Shown here in pieces: positions 15,930-25,887 of a stretch of DNA of 32,669 bases (position 1 is the stretch's first letter; the number at the start of each line of letters is the position of its first letter). Position numbers and translations under genes: made by a program. This DNA comes from Nitrosomonadales bacterium (GTDB lineage Bacteria; Pseudomonadota; Gammaproteobacteria; Burkholderiales; Gallionellaceae): assembly GCA_025350915.1 (NCBI GenBank), contig JANXWX010000242.1, forward strand, positions 1 to 32,669, read 5' to 3'. The notes under the pieces were generated by a model. That model did not search any database. It was not told the DNA's origin and saw only the letters and a program-made list of their open reading frames with translations.

Positions 15930-17462
15930 TTATCTCAACAGAGCCAGCACACCATTAGGAACCTGGTTAGCCTGTGCCAACATCGCAGTACCAGCCTGTT
16001 GCAAGATCTGGCCACGAGTCAGGTTGGCCGTTTCTACCGCAAAGTCGGTATCCATAATACGGCTACGCGCAGCTGTCACGTTCTCACCGGAAACCTGCAG
16101 GGTGTTAATCACGCTGCTGAATCGGGCTTGTAACGCACCAAACGAAGAACGCTGGTCACTGATCGCACCCAAAGCGGAATCAACTTGGGCGATGGCGCGG
16201 CTGGCGCCATCGACACTGGAGAGATCAACCTGGCCAACACTTTGCAATTGCGAGGAAACTGCCGAACTGTTGAAGAAATCTGTCGTATTGCTGATATTGG
16301 ACAGACCAAACGATTTGCTTGAGTCGAGTACCAGATGACCGGTTCCAACCACACCCATCGTAGTTTGAGCTTGACCTTCACCCGAACCTTGCTCTTGTCC
16401 TTGTTCAACACTTGCCAGCGGTGTACCACCTGCACTAAGCGTTCCGTTAGGGGAGCGGTTGGACAAGCTGATATTTTCACCAGTGGCGTTGGTCAGTGTG
16501 ATGCCTGAGCCTGTCCTGTTCAGCTGCGCTGTGACACCTGTGGTTGAAGACACGTCATTAAATGCCTTGATGGCAGCAGCCAGGCCGTCAGCATTGGCCG
16601 TATTGCCCGTTGCAAACGAAATGGTGACCGGTGTGGCATTGTTGTTGGATTTGACATCCAGAATGAAGCCGGTTCCGGTAGCCAGATCAGTCAGATCAAA
16701 CTCGGTTCTTGCCTGCGCCTTGACGTTAGTCGTGCCGAAGCGGGCATTAATCAATGAAGCAACGTTTTTGGCGGTATCACCCTGTTTGACATCAACCGAT
16801 GCGGTACCGGCCGAACCGTTGATGGTGAAAGTGCCGCCCTGGATACGGCTGGCTTCAGCAGCACTTGAACCGATCGCGTTAACTGCGCTACCGTTGGTTA
16901 AATCACCATAACCGCCACTGGTGTTGGCCACACTGGCGCCGATGCGATAGTTACCGTAGGCGGCAGTACGGAAGTTACCTGTAGTGGCTGTAATGGTCTG
17001 GTTTGCATTCGCACCCACTTGGAAGTTGACCGAGCCAAAAGTACCGTCCAGCAGGTTTTGACCGTTAAACTGTGTTGTTGTCGCCAGACGATCCAATTCA
17101 GAAGTCAGCTGGTTTGCTTCAGACTGCAACGCTGCCCGGTCAGTAACCGAGTTAGTCGCGTTGGCGGACTGGACAGAAAGTTCACGTATACGCTGCAACA
17201 TGTCGCCGGCAGTAGCAAGTGCACCTTCGGCTGTTTGAGCGAGCGACACGCCGTCATTTGCGTTACGGCGGGCTTGATCCAGACCACGAACCTGTGAAGT
17301 CATACGATCAGAAATCGCAAGGCCAGCAGCATCGTCCTTGGCGCTGTTAATGCGCAAACCGGAAGACAGGCGCTGTAGCGAGGTAGCCAATGCGGCCTGT
17401 GATGTGCCCAGGTTACGTTGCGCATTGAGCGATACGTTGTTTGTGTTGATGACTGCTGCCAT
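15930..17462 (-). CDS. fliC: Flagellin
   Basis: Flagellin is the filament subunit exported by the flagellar type III system. The 510-residue protein has the conserved N-terminal D0/D1 helices ([20 protein letters not shown], then [20 protein letters not shown], to about residue 140). It ends with the conserved C-terminal helices (about 425-510, [20 protein letters not shown] near the end). The middle is a variable, surface-exposed region with the flagellin IN-type motif [21 protein letters not shown] Gln/Glu/Gly-rich insertion sits at about 350-364, just before the distal return. GGAG precedes ATG 17462. A sigma-28 promoter is at 17559-17585. Confidence 0.97.
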   Translation of the reverse strand: MAAVINTNNVSLNAQRNLGTSQAALATSLQRLSSGLRINSAKDDAAGLAISDRMTSQVRGLDQARRNANDGVSLAQTAEGALATAGDMLQRIRELSVQSANATNSVTDRAALQSEANQLTSELDRLATTTQFNGQNLLDGTFGSVNFQVGANANQTITATTGNFRTAAYGNYRIGASVANTSGGYGDLTNGSAVNAIGSSAAEASRIQGGTFTINGSAGTASVDVKQGDTAKNVASLINARFGTTNVKAQARTEFDLTDLATGTGFILDVKSNNNATPVTISFATGNTANADGLAAAIKAFNDVSSTTGVTAQLNRTGSGITLTNATGENISLSNRSPNGTLSAGGTPLASVEQGQEQGSGEGQAQTTMGVVGTGHLVLDSSKSFGLSNISNTTDFFNSSAVSSQLQSVGQVDLSSVDGASRAIAQVDSALGAISDQRSSFGALQARFSSVINTLQVSGENVTAARSRIMDTDFAVETANLTRGQILQQAGTAMLAQANQVPNGVLALLR

Positions 17463-17558
17463 GATAATTCTCCTTTAACTTGATATTGTAACTAGGCACT
17501 ATTGCCATTTACTGCGGCCACCCGTTTATTACAGGCACATCAACCGCCGTTATTCCAG

Positions 17559-17585
17559 TTATCGGAGCATTAACAGAAAACTTTA
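17559..17585 (-). promoter_or_regulatory. Sigma-28 (FliA) promoter of fliC
   Basis: On the minus strand TAAAGTTT, an 11-nt spacer and TCCGATAA match the sigma-28 consensus (TAAAGTTT-N11-GCCGATAA) at 15 of 16 positions with the exact spacing. The start of transcription would leave a leader of about 90 nt before fliC. Confidence 0.9.
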
Positions 17586-17627
17586 GCATTCATACTGAAC
17601 TTGTTGCAACATATTGATTTTGCAGCT

Positions 17628-19409
17628 TCATGCTGCGGAAACCACGCGATTTTTACCGGTTTGTTTTGCATGGTACATGGCTTTGTCGGCACGGCCGATC
17701 AAGTCGTCCTTGTCTTCATTTTCATTGCGTAATGCAACACCGGCACTAAAGGTGATGAGTTTGCGCTCATTGTTGTGCATGAAGAATTTTTTGGTCAGTT
17801 CGCGTTGCAGGCGTTCAACGATTTCCATGCCTTCCGGCATGCCGGTGTTGGGCAGAATAATCAAAAATTCTTCCCCGCCATATCGTGCTACCGAGTCGGT
17901 TGGACGCAGGGTTTCCTTGATTACCTTGGTCAGATGTATCAGCGCTTCGTCCCCCCCCTGATGGCCAAGGGTGTCGTTGAGTTGTTTGAAATTGTCGATA
18001 TCAAGGAGCGCAACACTGATGAGCACATTTGCCCGATCACTGCGTTTAAACTCGCGTTCCAGCATGTCTTCCATGCCGCGCCGGTTGAGCGCCCCGGTAA
18101 GCTGATCTTCGCGTACCAGTTCACTGACGCTTTCCAGTTCTTTTTCAAGTTTTTTGACGCGCTCTTCCGCCTCGTTGGCCTGCTTGCGCGTGGTCTGCAG
18201 TTCTTCGTGTGTACGTTGGGCACTGGCCTGAATGACACGTGTGTCCTGCATGATGTCGGAAAGAATAGTGCTTAATTCCGCGATATTGTCGGTGCCGCTG
18301 ATTTTAAGACTGTAACCTTCAATTTTAGTGTGGTAGTCACCGGTGCTTTCGGTCAGATTGCCGAGCCTGTCTATAAAGGTTGTCATCAGGCTTTTAAGGG
18401 TGCTTTTGGCATCGCTTAAACTTTGCTTCAGGGTACCTTGCTTGATTATCGCATTGCGTAAATTTCGCTCGGCATCGGCAATGGCATGCTTATCCAGGGG
18501 TTGCTCGATGAGCTCTCTGAAGGCGGCAATCTGTCCGTGTGTCCATTTATCGTCGGCGACCAGTTCACTTACATTCTCAACCAGCAAGCGTAACAGCCGC
18601 AACAATCCTTCCTGTATCCTGACCTTGTCACCACCACGCAATTCCATTTTTAGCCAGAATTTCTTGAGTTGATCGGCGAGATTAGTTATCTGCTGGTGAT
18701 TTTCAGCCGCGCGTACCTGGCGCGCAAGGGTTTGAATTTCACTGTCGAGCTCGGGATGGGAGTGCACGGTTTTTTCGAGGGTGTTGGCCAGCAGTTCACG
18801 CAATTCGGAGAGTAATTGATGAGATTCTGTCGCGACAAGTGAGGCAGGATTTGATGCAGTTCCGCTTACCGTTTTGGCAACTTCCGCAATCGTATCGATT
18901 ACCTCAAGTGGCGCATTTGTGGTGGTACCGCCGCTGGACCAGGAGCGTATCAAGCCGGTCAATTTTTCATGCAGCACGGCAGAGTCGGCAGTGAATCGGG
19001 CCAATACGGTTTCCACGCCTTCTTTTTTACGTGTCAGCGTTATTCCCTTATGGGGTATTTCGAGCTGACGCAGTAAATCCTTGATCAAACTTGACCAGGG
19101 TACGTCTGTGGCAGGCTTATCTTTGTCCAGGAGCATCAGTTTTTGCATTTCAACCTGGCATAGCGCCCAGTTTTGGTCGGTGAGTGCTTGTTGGAGTGCC
19201 TGGTTACTTTTGCTGTTGGCGGGTGAGCCTTGCATCAAGCGCTGGGCCAGTTGTTCAATAACAGCAGGCGCGCCAGCCGGAGCTTGTGGGAGGCCATTGA
19301 TTTCCTGATAAGCACGCGCATAGTTGTCCGGTGTAGGCGCAAGTTTGCTGGCAGCAAGCGCTTTAAGCGTTTCGCGGGCAATTTCAGAAGGGCTGTTTAG
19401 TGTTGCCAT
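17628..19409 (-). CDS. GGDEF diguanylate cyclase
   Basis: The 593-residue cytoplasmic protein makes cyclic di-GMP from GTP. The C-terminal GGDEF domain (about 430-590) has an intact active site GGEEF (511-515) and an RxxD inhibitory site (RPTD, 502-505) five residues before it, so product inhibition is expected. The first 330 residues are helical and not recognised. A coiled coil (about 380-430, ELQTTRKQANEAEERVKKLE and on) links to the cyclase, as in enzymes switched by dimer rearrangement. There is no membrane segment or receiver. It lies between a two-component pair and fliC on the same strand, so a role in the motile-to-sessile decision is likely but inferred. Confidence 0.93.
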   Translation of the reverse strand: MATLNSPSEIARETLKALAASKLAPTPDNYARAYQEINGLPQAPAGAPAVIEQLAQRLMQGSPANSKSNQALQQALTDQNWALCQVEMQKLMLLDKDKPATDVPWSSLIKDLLRQLEIPHKGITLTRKKEGVETVLARFTADSAVLHEKLTGLIRSWSSGGTTTNAPLEVIDTIAEVAKTVSGTASNPASLVATESHQLLSELRELLANTLEKTVHSHPELDSEIQTLARQVRAAENHQQITNLADQLKKFWLKMELRGGDKVRIQEGLLRLLRLLVENVSELVADDKWTHGQIAAFRELIEQPLDKHAIADAERNLRNAIIKQGTLKQSLSDAKSTLKSLMTTFIDRLGNLTESTGDYHTKIEGYSLKISGTDNIAELSTILSDIMQDTRVIQASAQRTHEELQTTRKQANEAEERVKKLEKELESVSELVREDQLTGALNRRGMEDMLEREFKRSDRANVLISVALLDIDNFKQLNDTLGHQGGDEALIHLTKVIKETLRPTDSVARYGGEEFLIILPNTGMPEGMEIVERLQRELTKKFFMHNNERKLITFSAGVALRNENEDKDDLIGRADKAMYHAKQTGKNRVVSAA

Positions 19410-19547
19410 AACGTGTTTGTCTTTACGGGTTGAGGCGCATTATCAACAAAACATCGGATAAACCATGCTGTGATTAACGGCAATTTTCAGCACTAATTCA
19501 GCTGGCTGCGGGGGTAATGCCGTATTCCAGGCTTTTATACTGAATGA

Positions 19548-20180
19548 TTAATCCAGCAGATGGTTGTTAATGGCATATTGAATCGCTTCAGCATTGTTCT
19601 TCAATTTCATTTTATCGAGCAGACGTGCCCGATAAACGCTGACAGTTTTGGCGCTGAGCGACATGATCTCTGCCATTTCACTGAGTTTTTTGCCGGAGGC
19701 CAGCAGGCAAAGTGTCTGGTATTCCCGATTGGAAAGGGTTTGATGCAGCAACTCCTGAAAGCCCTCGCTCAGGCCTGCAGCCAATTGTTGTGCGAGCTCG
19801 TTGCTGATATATTTTTTGCCCTGTGCCACTTGTCGAATGGCATCCACCAGCTGCGAGGGCACACTTTGCTTGTTGAGATAACCAGCTGCGCCTGCTTTCA
19901 TGGCGCGCACAGCGTATTGGTCCTCGGCGTGCATGCTGAGCATTAATACAGCCAGCTGGGGGTGGTTTTGTTTGAGTTGTTTGAGTACTTCAACTCCGTG
20001 TTTGTCTGGCAGGCTGATATCAAGCAGGATTAAATCATAGGGATCTGCATTGGACATATGAATGGCATCCATGCCGCAGGCAGCTTCGCCTGTGACACGC
20101 ATATCATCGGTGTCATCCAGAATTTGCTTGAGGCCTTTGCGGATGATGGCATGATCATCCACTACCAGTACATTTATCAA
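19548..20180 (-). CDS. NarL/FixJ-family response regulator
   Basis: I take TTG 20180 as start because GGAG lies 8 nt upstream and the protein then opens INVLVVDDH directly. The longer frame to 20231 overlaps the kinase gene and adds an unrelated 17-residue leader. The 210-residue protein has a complete receiver: acidic pair D8/D9, phosphoacceptor D54 in LILLDISLP, and a Lys in GYLNKQS. A LuxR-type helix-turn-helix fills the C-terminus (about 145-205: LSNREYQTLCLLASGKKLSE and SAKTVSVYRARLLDKM). It is a transcription factor, presumably phosphorylated by the kinase encoded 14 nt upstream. Confidence 0.92.
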   Translation of the reverse strand: MINVLVVDDHAIIRKGLKQILDDTDDMRVTGEAACGMDAIHMSNADPYDLILLDISLPDKHGVEVLKQLKQNHPQLAVLMLSMHAEDQYAVRAMKAGAAGYLNKQSVPSQLVDAIRQVAQGKKYISNELAQQLAAGLSEGFQELLHQTLSNREYQTLCLLASGKKLSEMAEIMSLSAKTVSVYRARLLDKMKLKNNAEAIQYAINNHLLD

Positions 20181-20193
20181 GTCATGATCTCCA

Positions 20194-21705
20194 TTAAAAC
20201 AGGGTTTGCTGGGTGGCCTGTTCGGTATCATTGTCTGCCGTGGTGTGCGGCAGTTTTACGGTTATTGTGGTTCCTTGTCCTGGTTTTCCTGTAATGACTA
20301 CCTCTCCTGTAAATCGTGCAACACGCTCTTTAATGCCGCGCAAGCCGAAGGAACGGGGTTTAAGGCGATCCGGCTCACTGAGTCCGCGACCATTGTCACG
20401 GACAGCCAGCTCAACGCCATTTTGACGATTATAGATTGAAACGTTAACTTTGCTAGCCTGCGCGTGTTTAATTATGTTGTTTAAAGCTTCCTGAAATATC
20501 CTGAACAGCGTAATGGTTATATTTGGCGAGGCTTCTATGCCTTCATCAACTGTTTCAATTACGCAGGAAACACCGGTACGGCGTTCAAATTCTTTGGCTT
20601 CTATTTCGATTGCGGCAACAATTCCAAAGTTATCCAGTGCGCTAGGGCGAAGATTGCGCGAAATATTGCCGGCGGCTTCGGCGCATCTTTGCACCAGGTC
20701 TTCAATTTCGCGGATTTTCCCGCTCATTGCGGGTTCATTTTTAATCAGATGATTGCCCAGCCAGGCGATGTCCATTTTGATTGCCGTCAGCATGCTGCCC
20801 ATATCATCATGCACTTCGCGAGCGAGCGAGAGTCGTTCTTCCTCACGTACATCCTGGATATGCGCGGAGAGTTCACGCAGCTGATCCTGCGAGCGAACAA
20901 TTGCTATTTCTGCCAGTTTTCTCTCGGTGATATTGAAGATCATGCCTTCCCACTGTATGCCCTGGGCGGTTTTTCGCGGGCTGCAGCGCAGACTGATCCA
21001 TTTTAACGCCCCATCAGGCATGGCATTAATACGCCCTTCCCAATAGACCAGTGCTAAATCGAGTGATGAAGCGCGCATGGCCTTTTTGTAGGGCTCCACA
21101 TCGTGCGGATGCAACAGCTTTATAAACAGTGTCGAATCTCTTTCCAGGGCTTGTGGCTGTAAGCCCAGCAGGCTGAAACTACCTTCGCTGACAAAGGGGA
21201 AAGTAATATCGCCGGAATCTGCCTGTAATATTTGATATGCCATTCCCGGCAAGTTGGCAATCAGCGTATCTAAGCGTTCCTGATTTTCTTTCAGTGCCAG
21301 CAGCGTTTGCCGGTGTTCCCGGCGGACCGTTGCTTCGTGCAGATAGTGTTCAATGGCGGGTACGAGCCGGTTAAGGTTACCCTGGAAGATGTAATCGCCC
21401 GCGCCGGCTTGAATCGCGCGTATGATATTTTCTTCGCGTACGTTATGGGACAGGAAAAGAAAGGGGGTGTCTATATTGAGCGACTGTAGCAGGCTCAGTG
21501 CCTCCAGGCCGCCAAATGCGGGCGGGTTGTAACTGCACAATACAACATCCCATTGCTGTTCGAGGAGTGCGGATTTCATTGAATCCGAATCCTGCACGCG
21601 TTGATACTCGACCAGAAACTCATGTTGTGCGAGCTTGGCGAGTGTTTGTTGCAAGTCGTGTTCAAACGCTTCAACAAATAACACGCGGAGATTCTTTGAA
21701 GGCAT
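20194..21705 (-). CDS. NarX/DegS-type sensor histidine kinase with degenerate N-terminal receiver
   Basis: The 503-residue soluble kinase has four parts: a receiver-like domain (about 5-125), a PAS domain (about 145-265), a HisKA_3 dimerisation domain with phospho-His H299 (REVHDDMGSMLTAIKMD), and a HATPase_c domain with the N box EALNNIIKHA (406 on) and DNGRG (437-441). The receiver lacks key residues: the phosphoacceptor position is Ser58 (CSYNPP), one of the acidic pair is Ala13, and the conserved Lys is Gln (YIFQGN). It probably senses by binding, not by phosphorylation. AGGG precedes ATG 21705. The NarL-type regulator follows at once, so the two form a two-component pair. Confidence 0.9.
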   Translation of the reverse strand: MPSKNLRVLFVEAFEHDLQQTLAKLAQHEFLVEYQRVQDSDSMKSALLEQQWDVVLCSYNPPAFGGLEALSLLQSLNIDTPFLFLSHNVREENIIRAIQAGAGDYIFQGNLNRLVPAIEHYLHEATVRREHRQTLLALKENQERLDTLIANLPGMAYQILQADSGDITFPFVSEGSFSLLGLQPQALERDSTLFIKLLHPHDVEPYKKAMRASSLDLALVYWEGRINAMPDGALKWISLRCSPRKTAQGIQWEGMIFNITERKLAEIAIVRSQDQLRELSAHIQDVREEERLSLAREVHDDMGSMLTAIKMDIAWLGNHLIKNEPAMSGKIREIEDLVQRCAEAAGNISRNLRPSALDNFGIVAAIEIEAKEFERRTGVSCVIETVDEGIEASPNITITLFRIFQEALNNIIKHAQASKVNVSIYNRQNGVELAVRDNGRGLSEPDRLKPRSFGLRGIKERVARFTGEVVITGKPGQGTTITVKLPHTTADNDTEQATQQTLF

Positions 21706-21870
21706 GTTTTCCCTTGTTTTTCCCTAAGGGTACTATAAGCGATGCCTGTGCCGCAACCGGATTAGATGATACTTGAAATTGTATTCTTGGCTCGCGGGCG
21801 TTATTTTTTTCAGGCTGTAATTTCTTTGAAGCAATTGCGGTCTTTTGTTGTTGCATTTCGGTAGATTAAT

Positions 21871-21882
21871 TGCGTTAACGCA
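21871..21882. promoter_or_regulatory. 12-bp palindrome in the hisC / kinase intergenic region
   Basis: TGCGTTAACGCA is a perfect palindrome in the 225-bp divergent intergenic region, 49 nt before hisC, close to a TAAAAT that may be a -10 element. It may be an operator for an unknown regulator. It could also be chance. Confidence 0.25.
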
Positions 21883-21930
21883 TAATCGCTATTCAGGTAA
21901 AATAAGCGCTCTTGCTTGAGTTAATTTGTT

Positions 21931-23025
21931 ATGTCTTCCAGTAGCGACACCCTATCACCAGCACAACTCATTCGTCAGGAAGTTTTGTCCCTGCATGCCT
22001 ACCATGTGCAGCCCAGCCCCGGTATGGTCAAGCTGGATGCCATGGAAAATCCCTATGCACTGCCTGAGCCTATACGTACTGAGATAGCCAAGGCGGTGAC
22101 GCAGGCAGCTATTAATCGTTATCCCGATGCGGGCGCGCTGAGACTAAAGGAAAAAATCAAGTCGGTAAACGCGTTGCCGGCAAATGTGGATGTGCTGCTG
22201 GGAAATGGCTCGGACGAAATAATCCAGTTATTGGCAATGGCTTTGGCCAAACCTGGTGCGGCGCTAATGAGTGTAGAGCCGTCCTTCGTCATGTATAAAA
22301 TGATCGCGACATTCACGGGTATGCGTTATATAGGCGTTCCCTTGACCGAAGATTTTGATCTTGATCTGCCGGCCATGCTGGATACTATCAAGTCACAGCA
22401 GCCCGCTTTGATTTTTCTGGCGTACCCTAACAATCCCACAGGTAATTTGTTTGGCCGGGACGCAGTCGAGCAAATAATCAGGGCAGCCAAGGGTTTGGTG
22501 GTCGTGGATGAGGCTTATTATGCCTTTGCCAGCGACAGTTTTTTACCGGATTTGGGACGATTTGCAAACCTGCTGGTGATGCGTACTTATTCCAAATTGG
22601 GCATGGCGGGTTTGCGTCTGGGTTATCTGGCTGGTGGCAAGGTTTGGCTGGAGCAGTTGGAAAAGCTCCGTTTGCCTTATAATGTCGGGGTGTTGCCGCA
22701 AGTGGTTGTTGAAATCCTGTTGCAGCATCATGATGTATTGTTGCGACAGGCCGAGCAGATCAAACTTGATCGAACCTGGTTGTTTGAACGTCTGGTGGGT
22801 ACGGTGGATGTACATGCCTACCCCAGTGCGGCAAATTTTATATTGTTCCGGCTCCCTCATGCTGCAAAAGTGTTTGATGGTTTAAAGCAGCGTGGAGTGT
22901 TGATTAAAAAGCTCGATGGCAGCCATCCGGCGCTGGCGGATTGCCTGCGCGTTACGGTGGGTAAAGCAGAAGAAAATGAGTTGTTTGTAAAGGCGCTGCA
23001 AGAAAGTATTCATCAGTTTTCTTAA
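21931..23025 (+). CDS. hisC: Histidinol-phosphate aminotransferase
   Basis: HisC transfers the amino group of glutamate to imidazole-acetol phosphate, giving histidinol phosphate; PLP is the cofactor. The 364-residue length is usual. Fold-type I aminotransferase motifs are present: [13 protein letters not shown] near the start, [11 protein letters not shown] (substrate/PLP phosphate), [19 protein letters not shown], and the PLP-binding Lys in [14 protein letters not shown], with a C-terminal Arg in LRVTVGK. No strong ribosome binding site precedes ATG 21931. It heads a run of his genes at very short spacing; hisG and hisD are not in the window. Confidence 0.96.
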   Translation: MSSSSDTLSPAQLIRQEVLSLHAYHVQPSPGMVKLDAMENPYALPEPIRTEIAKAVTQAAINRYPDAGALRLKEKIKSVNALPANVDVLLGNGSDEIIQLLAMALAKPGAALMSVEPSFVMYKMIATFTGMRYIGVPLTEDFDLDLPAMLDTIKSQQPALIFLAYPNNPTGNLFGRDAVEQIIRAAKGLVVVDEAYYAFASDSFLPDLGRFANLLVMRTYSKLGMAGLRLGYLAGGKVWLEQLEKLRLPYNVGVLPQVVVEILLQHHDVLLRQAEQIKLDRTWLFERLVGTVDVHAYPSAANFILFRLPHAAKVFDGLKQRGVLIKKLDGSHPALADCLRVTVGKAEENELFVKALQESIHQFS

Positions 23026-23042
23026 ATTTTATGGAAAAGATC

Positions 23043-23630
23043 ATGCGTAACGCGCAGGTAACCCGCAATACCCTGGAAACGCAAATAGGCGTTTCATTAA
23101 ATCTGGATGGCAATGGCAAGGCCACGTTTAATACAGGTGTGCCCTTTCTTGATCACATGATGGATCAGATTGCCCGCCATGGTTTGATGGATATCGATAT
23201 TGTTGCAAAGGGCGACTTGCATATTGATGCGCATCACACCGTAGAGGATATCGGTATCACGCTGGGCCAGGCGTTTTATCAGGCGATAGGCGACAAGAAA
23301 GGTTTGCGCCGTTACGGCCATGCCTATGTGCCGCTGGATGAGGCGCTATCGCGCGTTGTGCTGGATATTTCCGGCCGCCCCGGTCTGGTGTTCAATGTAG
23401 ACTTTACCCGGGCCACGATAGGCGAATTTGACGTGGATCTGATCCATGAATTTTTTCAGGGATTTGTTAACCACGCACTGGTCACCCTGCATATTGATTG
23501 CCTTGCCGGTAATAATGCGCACCATCAGGCTGAAACTATCTTTAAGGCGTTTGGACGTGCATTACGCATGGCGGTTGAGTTCGACCCGCGTATGTCCGGC
23601 ATGATGCCCTCCACTAAAGGTAGTCTATAA
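23043..23630 (+). CDS. hisB: Imidazoleglycerol-phosphate dehydratase
   Basis: HisB removes water from imidazole-glycerol phosphate. The 195-residue length matches the monofunctional enzyme; there is no N-terminal phosphatase domain as in E. coli. ATG 23043 is preferred because GGAAA lies 6 nt upstream and the family normally starts a few residues before [12 protein letters not shown] 23031 is in frame but lacks such a site. Manganese-binding motifs are clear: [28 protein letters not shown] and [15 protein letters not shown]. It lies 17 nt after hisC. Confidence 0.96.
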   Translation: MRNAQVTRNTLETQIGVSLNLDGNGKATFNTGVPFLDHMMDQIARHGLMDIDIVAKGDLHIDAHHTVEDIGITLGQAFYQAIGDKKGLRRYGHAYVPLDEALSRVVLDISGRPGLVFNVDFTRATIGEFDVDLIHEFFQGFVNHALVTLHIDCLAGNNAHHQAETIFKAFGRALRMAVEFDPRMSGMMPSTKGSL

Positions 23631-23639
23631 GAAATTATC

Positions 23640-24275
23640 ATGGTTGATATTGCAGTAGTCGATTACGGCATGGGGAACTTGCGTTCGGTGTACAACGCAT
23701 TGCGCAGTGTGGCGCCGAAAGCATCCATAGAAGTGACTTGCACGCCTTCAGTGGTGGAGCAGGCCGGTCGTGTGGTGTTTCCCGGGCAGGGTGCAATGCC
23801 GGACTGCATGCGCGAACTGGACAGGATGAACTTGCGTAGTGTTGTACTGGATGCCGCAAAAAATAAACCATTTCTGGGAATATGCATCGGCCTGCAAATG
23901 CTGTTCGAGCACAGCACTGAAGGTGATGTAGCCTGTTTGGGTGTACTGCCGGGCGAAGTGGTACGCTTTAAACATGAAATGCATGATGCACAGGGAGGCA
24001 GATTAAAAGTGCCGCATATGGGCTGGAACCAGATAACACATCGGGACCATGCTATGTGGCAGGACATTGCCCAGGGCGAGCGTTTTTATTTTGTACACAG
24101 CTATTATGTGCAAACTGGGGATGCTGCCTTGGTGCAGGCTGAAAGTCAGTATCCCGATGCATTTGTGTGTGCTGTGGCGCGGGATAATTTATTTGCTGTA
24201 CAGTTTCACCCTGAAAAAAGCCATACCGCAGGTTTGCAGTTGCTTAAAAACTTTGTAAGCTGGAATCCAGTATGA
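23640..24275 (+). CDS. hisH: Imidazole glycerol phosphate synthase, glutaminase subunit
   Basis: HisH hydrolyses glutamine and passes ammonia to HisF. The class I glutamine amidotransferase triad is present: Cys82 in GICIGLQ, His190 and Glu192 in QFHPEKSH. The protein starts MVDIAVVDYGMGNLRSV, the usual HisH opening, and 211 residues is normal. It lies 9 nt after hisB, and hisA follows after 48 nt. Confidence 0.97.
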   Translation: MVDIAVVDYGMGNLRSVYNALRSVAPKASIEVTCTPSVVEQAGRVVFPGQGAMPDCMRELDRMNLRSVVLDAAKNKPFLGICIGLQMLFEHSTEGDVACLGVLPGEVVRFKHEMHDAQGGRLKVPHMGWNQITHRDHAMWQDIAQGERFYFVHSYYVQTGDAALVQAESQYPDAFVCAVARDNLFAVQFHPEKSHTAGLQLLKNFVSWNPV

Positions 24276-24323
24276 AACCAGATCAACTTTTCGTTTAATT
24301 CATTCTAATATTTAAATATTGCT

Positions 24324-25082
24324 ATGCTAATTATTCCCGCGATAGATTTAAAAGATGGACATTGTGTACGCCTGCGTCAGGGTGTGATGGAAGGTGCGAC
24401 TGTATTTTCCGATGACCCGGCTGCGATGGCGAAAAAGTGGCTCGAACAGGGTGCACGCAGATTGCATCTGGTCGATTTGAATGGTGCTTTCGCCGGAAAA
24501 CCAAAGAATGAAGCCGCGGTGCGCAGCATCATTGAAGCGGTTGGTCTGGATGTACCCGTACAACTGGGTGGCGGTATACGCGATCTGGAAACGATAGAGC
24601 GTTATCTGGATATCGGCGTTACCTATATCATCATCGGCACCGCCGCGGTGAAAGTACCCGGTTTTCTGCATGAAGCGTGCGATGCCTTCCCCGGCCATAT
24701 CATGGTGGGGCTGGATGCAAAGGCAGGAAAAGTTGCCGTGGACGGCTGGTCGAAATTAACCGGACATGATGTGTGTGATCTGGCCAAGCGTTTCGAAGGC
24801 TATGGCGTTGAGGCTATTATTTATACCGATATCGGACGCGATGGAATGATGAGCGGCGTAAATATTCCAGCCACCGTAGAGCTTGCCAAGCCCTTGACCG
24901 TGCCAGTAATCGCCAGTGGCGGCATTACCAATCTGGATGACGTGAGGGCTTTGTGCGCCGTGCAACAGGAAGGTATAACCGGAGCGATTACCGGCCGCGC
25001 GATCTACGAAGGCACGCTGGATTTCGCCGAAGCGCAGAAACTTGCCGATCAGCTAAGTGAAAATTTGCTGGTTAAGAGTTAA
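24324..25082 (+). CDS. hisA: ProFAR isomerase
   Basis: HisA opens the ribose ring of ProFAR by an Amadori rearrangement. The 252-residue beta/alpha barrel shows the two half-barrel phosphate sites (GGGIRD around 85 and ASGGITN around 195) and the catalytic acids in IPAIDLKDG (Asp8) and [12 protein letters not shown]. The length is slightly over the usual 240-250. It is followed by hisF with 46 nt between. Confidence 0.97.
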   Translation: MLIIPAIDLKDGHCVRLRQGVMEGATVFSDDPAAMAKKWLEQGARRLHLVDLNGAFAGKPKNEAAVRSIIEAVGLDVPVQLGGGIRDLETIERYLDIGVTYIIIGTAAVKVPGFLHEACDAFPGHIMVGLDAKAGKVAVDGWSKLTGHDVCDLAKRFEGYGVEAIIYTDIGRDGMMSGVNIPATVELAKPLTVPVIASGGITNLDDVRALCAVQQEGITGAITGRAIYEGTLDFAEAQKLADQLSENLLVKS

Positions 25083-25128
25083 TTTTTTACTTGCAATAGT
25101 TTTTTAATTTCACTTGTCTGTCACGCAT

Positions 25129-25887
25129 ATGTTAGCTAAACGAATTATTCCCTGCCTTGATGTTACTGCTGGCCGTGTCGTGAAGGGGGTAAGTTTTGTT
25201 GAATTGCGCGATGCCGGCGATCCGATAGAAATCGCGCGGCGTTACGATGAGCAGGGTGCGGACGAGCTTACCTTTCTTGATATCACGGCAACATCGGATG
25301 ACAGGGGCATTATTTTTCGCATCATCGAGCAGGTCGCTGAACAGGTATTTATTCCGCTGACAGTTGGTGGCGGAGTGCGCCAGGTAGAGGATGTGCGCAA
25401 CCTGCTGAATGCGGGTGCAGACAAGGTCAGTATCAATACCTCGGCGGTGATGAACCCTCAGCTGGTGGCTGATGCGGCAGCGCGCTATGGTTCGCAATGC
25501 ATAGTCGTTGCGATTGATGCCAAGCAGGTTGCGCCGGGGAAGTGGGAAGTATTTACGCACGGTGGGCGTAAAGCCACGGGACTGGATGCGATTGAGTGGG
25601 CCACAAAAATGCAGACGCTGGGCGCGGGTGAAATACTGCTGACCAGTATGGACAGAGACGGCAGCAAGATCGGTTTTGATCTGGCATTGACACGTGCAGT
25701 AAGCGATGCGCTGGAAATCCCGGTGATAGCCAGTGGCGGTGTAGGTAATTTGCAGCATCTGGTGGACGGTGTTAAACAGGGCGGCGCTGATGCAGTGTTG
25801 GCCGCAAGCATTTTTCACTATGGCGAATATACCGTGCAACAGGCCAAGCAATATATGGCGGAACAGGGCATAGAGGTCAGGTTGTGA
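25129..25887 (+). CDS. hisF: Imidazole glycerol phosphate synthase, cyclase subunit
   Basis: HisF is the barrel partner of HisH, making imidazole-glycerol phosphate and AICAR from PRFAR and ammonia. ATG 25129 gives 252 residues and the standard opening [12 protein letters not shown]; the in-frame TTG at 25114 is ignored. The catalytic residues are Asp11 in [12 protein letters not shown] and the Asp of TSMDRDGSK. Half-barrel phosphate motifs are [12 protein letters not shown] and IASGGVGN. The stop overlaps the start of hisI by 4 nt (GTGA). Confidence 0.97.
   Translation: MLAKRIIPCLDVTAGRVVKGVSFVELRDAGDPIEIARRYDEQGADELTFLDITATSDDRGIIFRIIEQVAEQVFIPLTVGGGVRQVEDVRNLLNAGADKVSINTSAVMNPQLVADAAARYGSQCIVVAIDAKQVAPGKWEVFTHGGRKATGLDAIEWATKMQTLGAGEILLTSMDRDGSKIGFDLALTRAVSDALEIPVIASGGVGNLQHLVDGVKQGGADAVLAASIFHYGEYTVQQAKQYMAEQGIEVRL

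Noticed and set aside
21706-21930. Histidine attenuator leader before hisC
   Set aside because: No run of His codons or terminator/antiterminator pair is visible.
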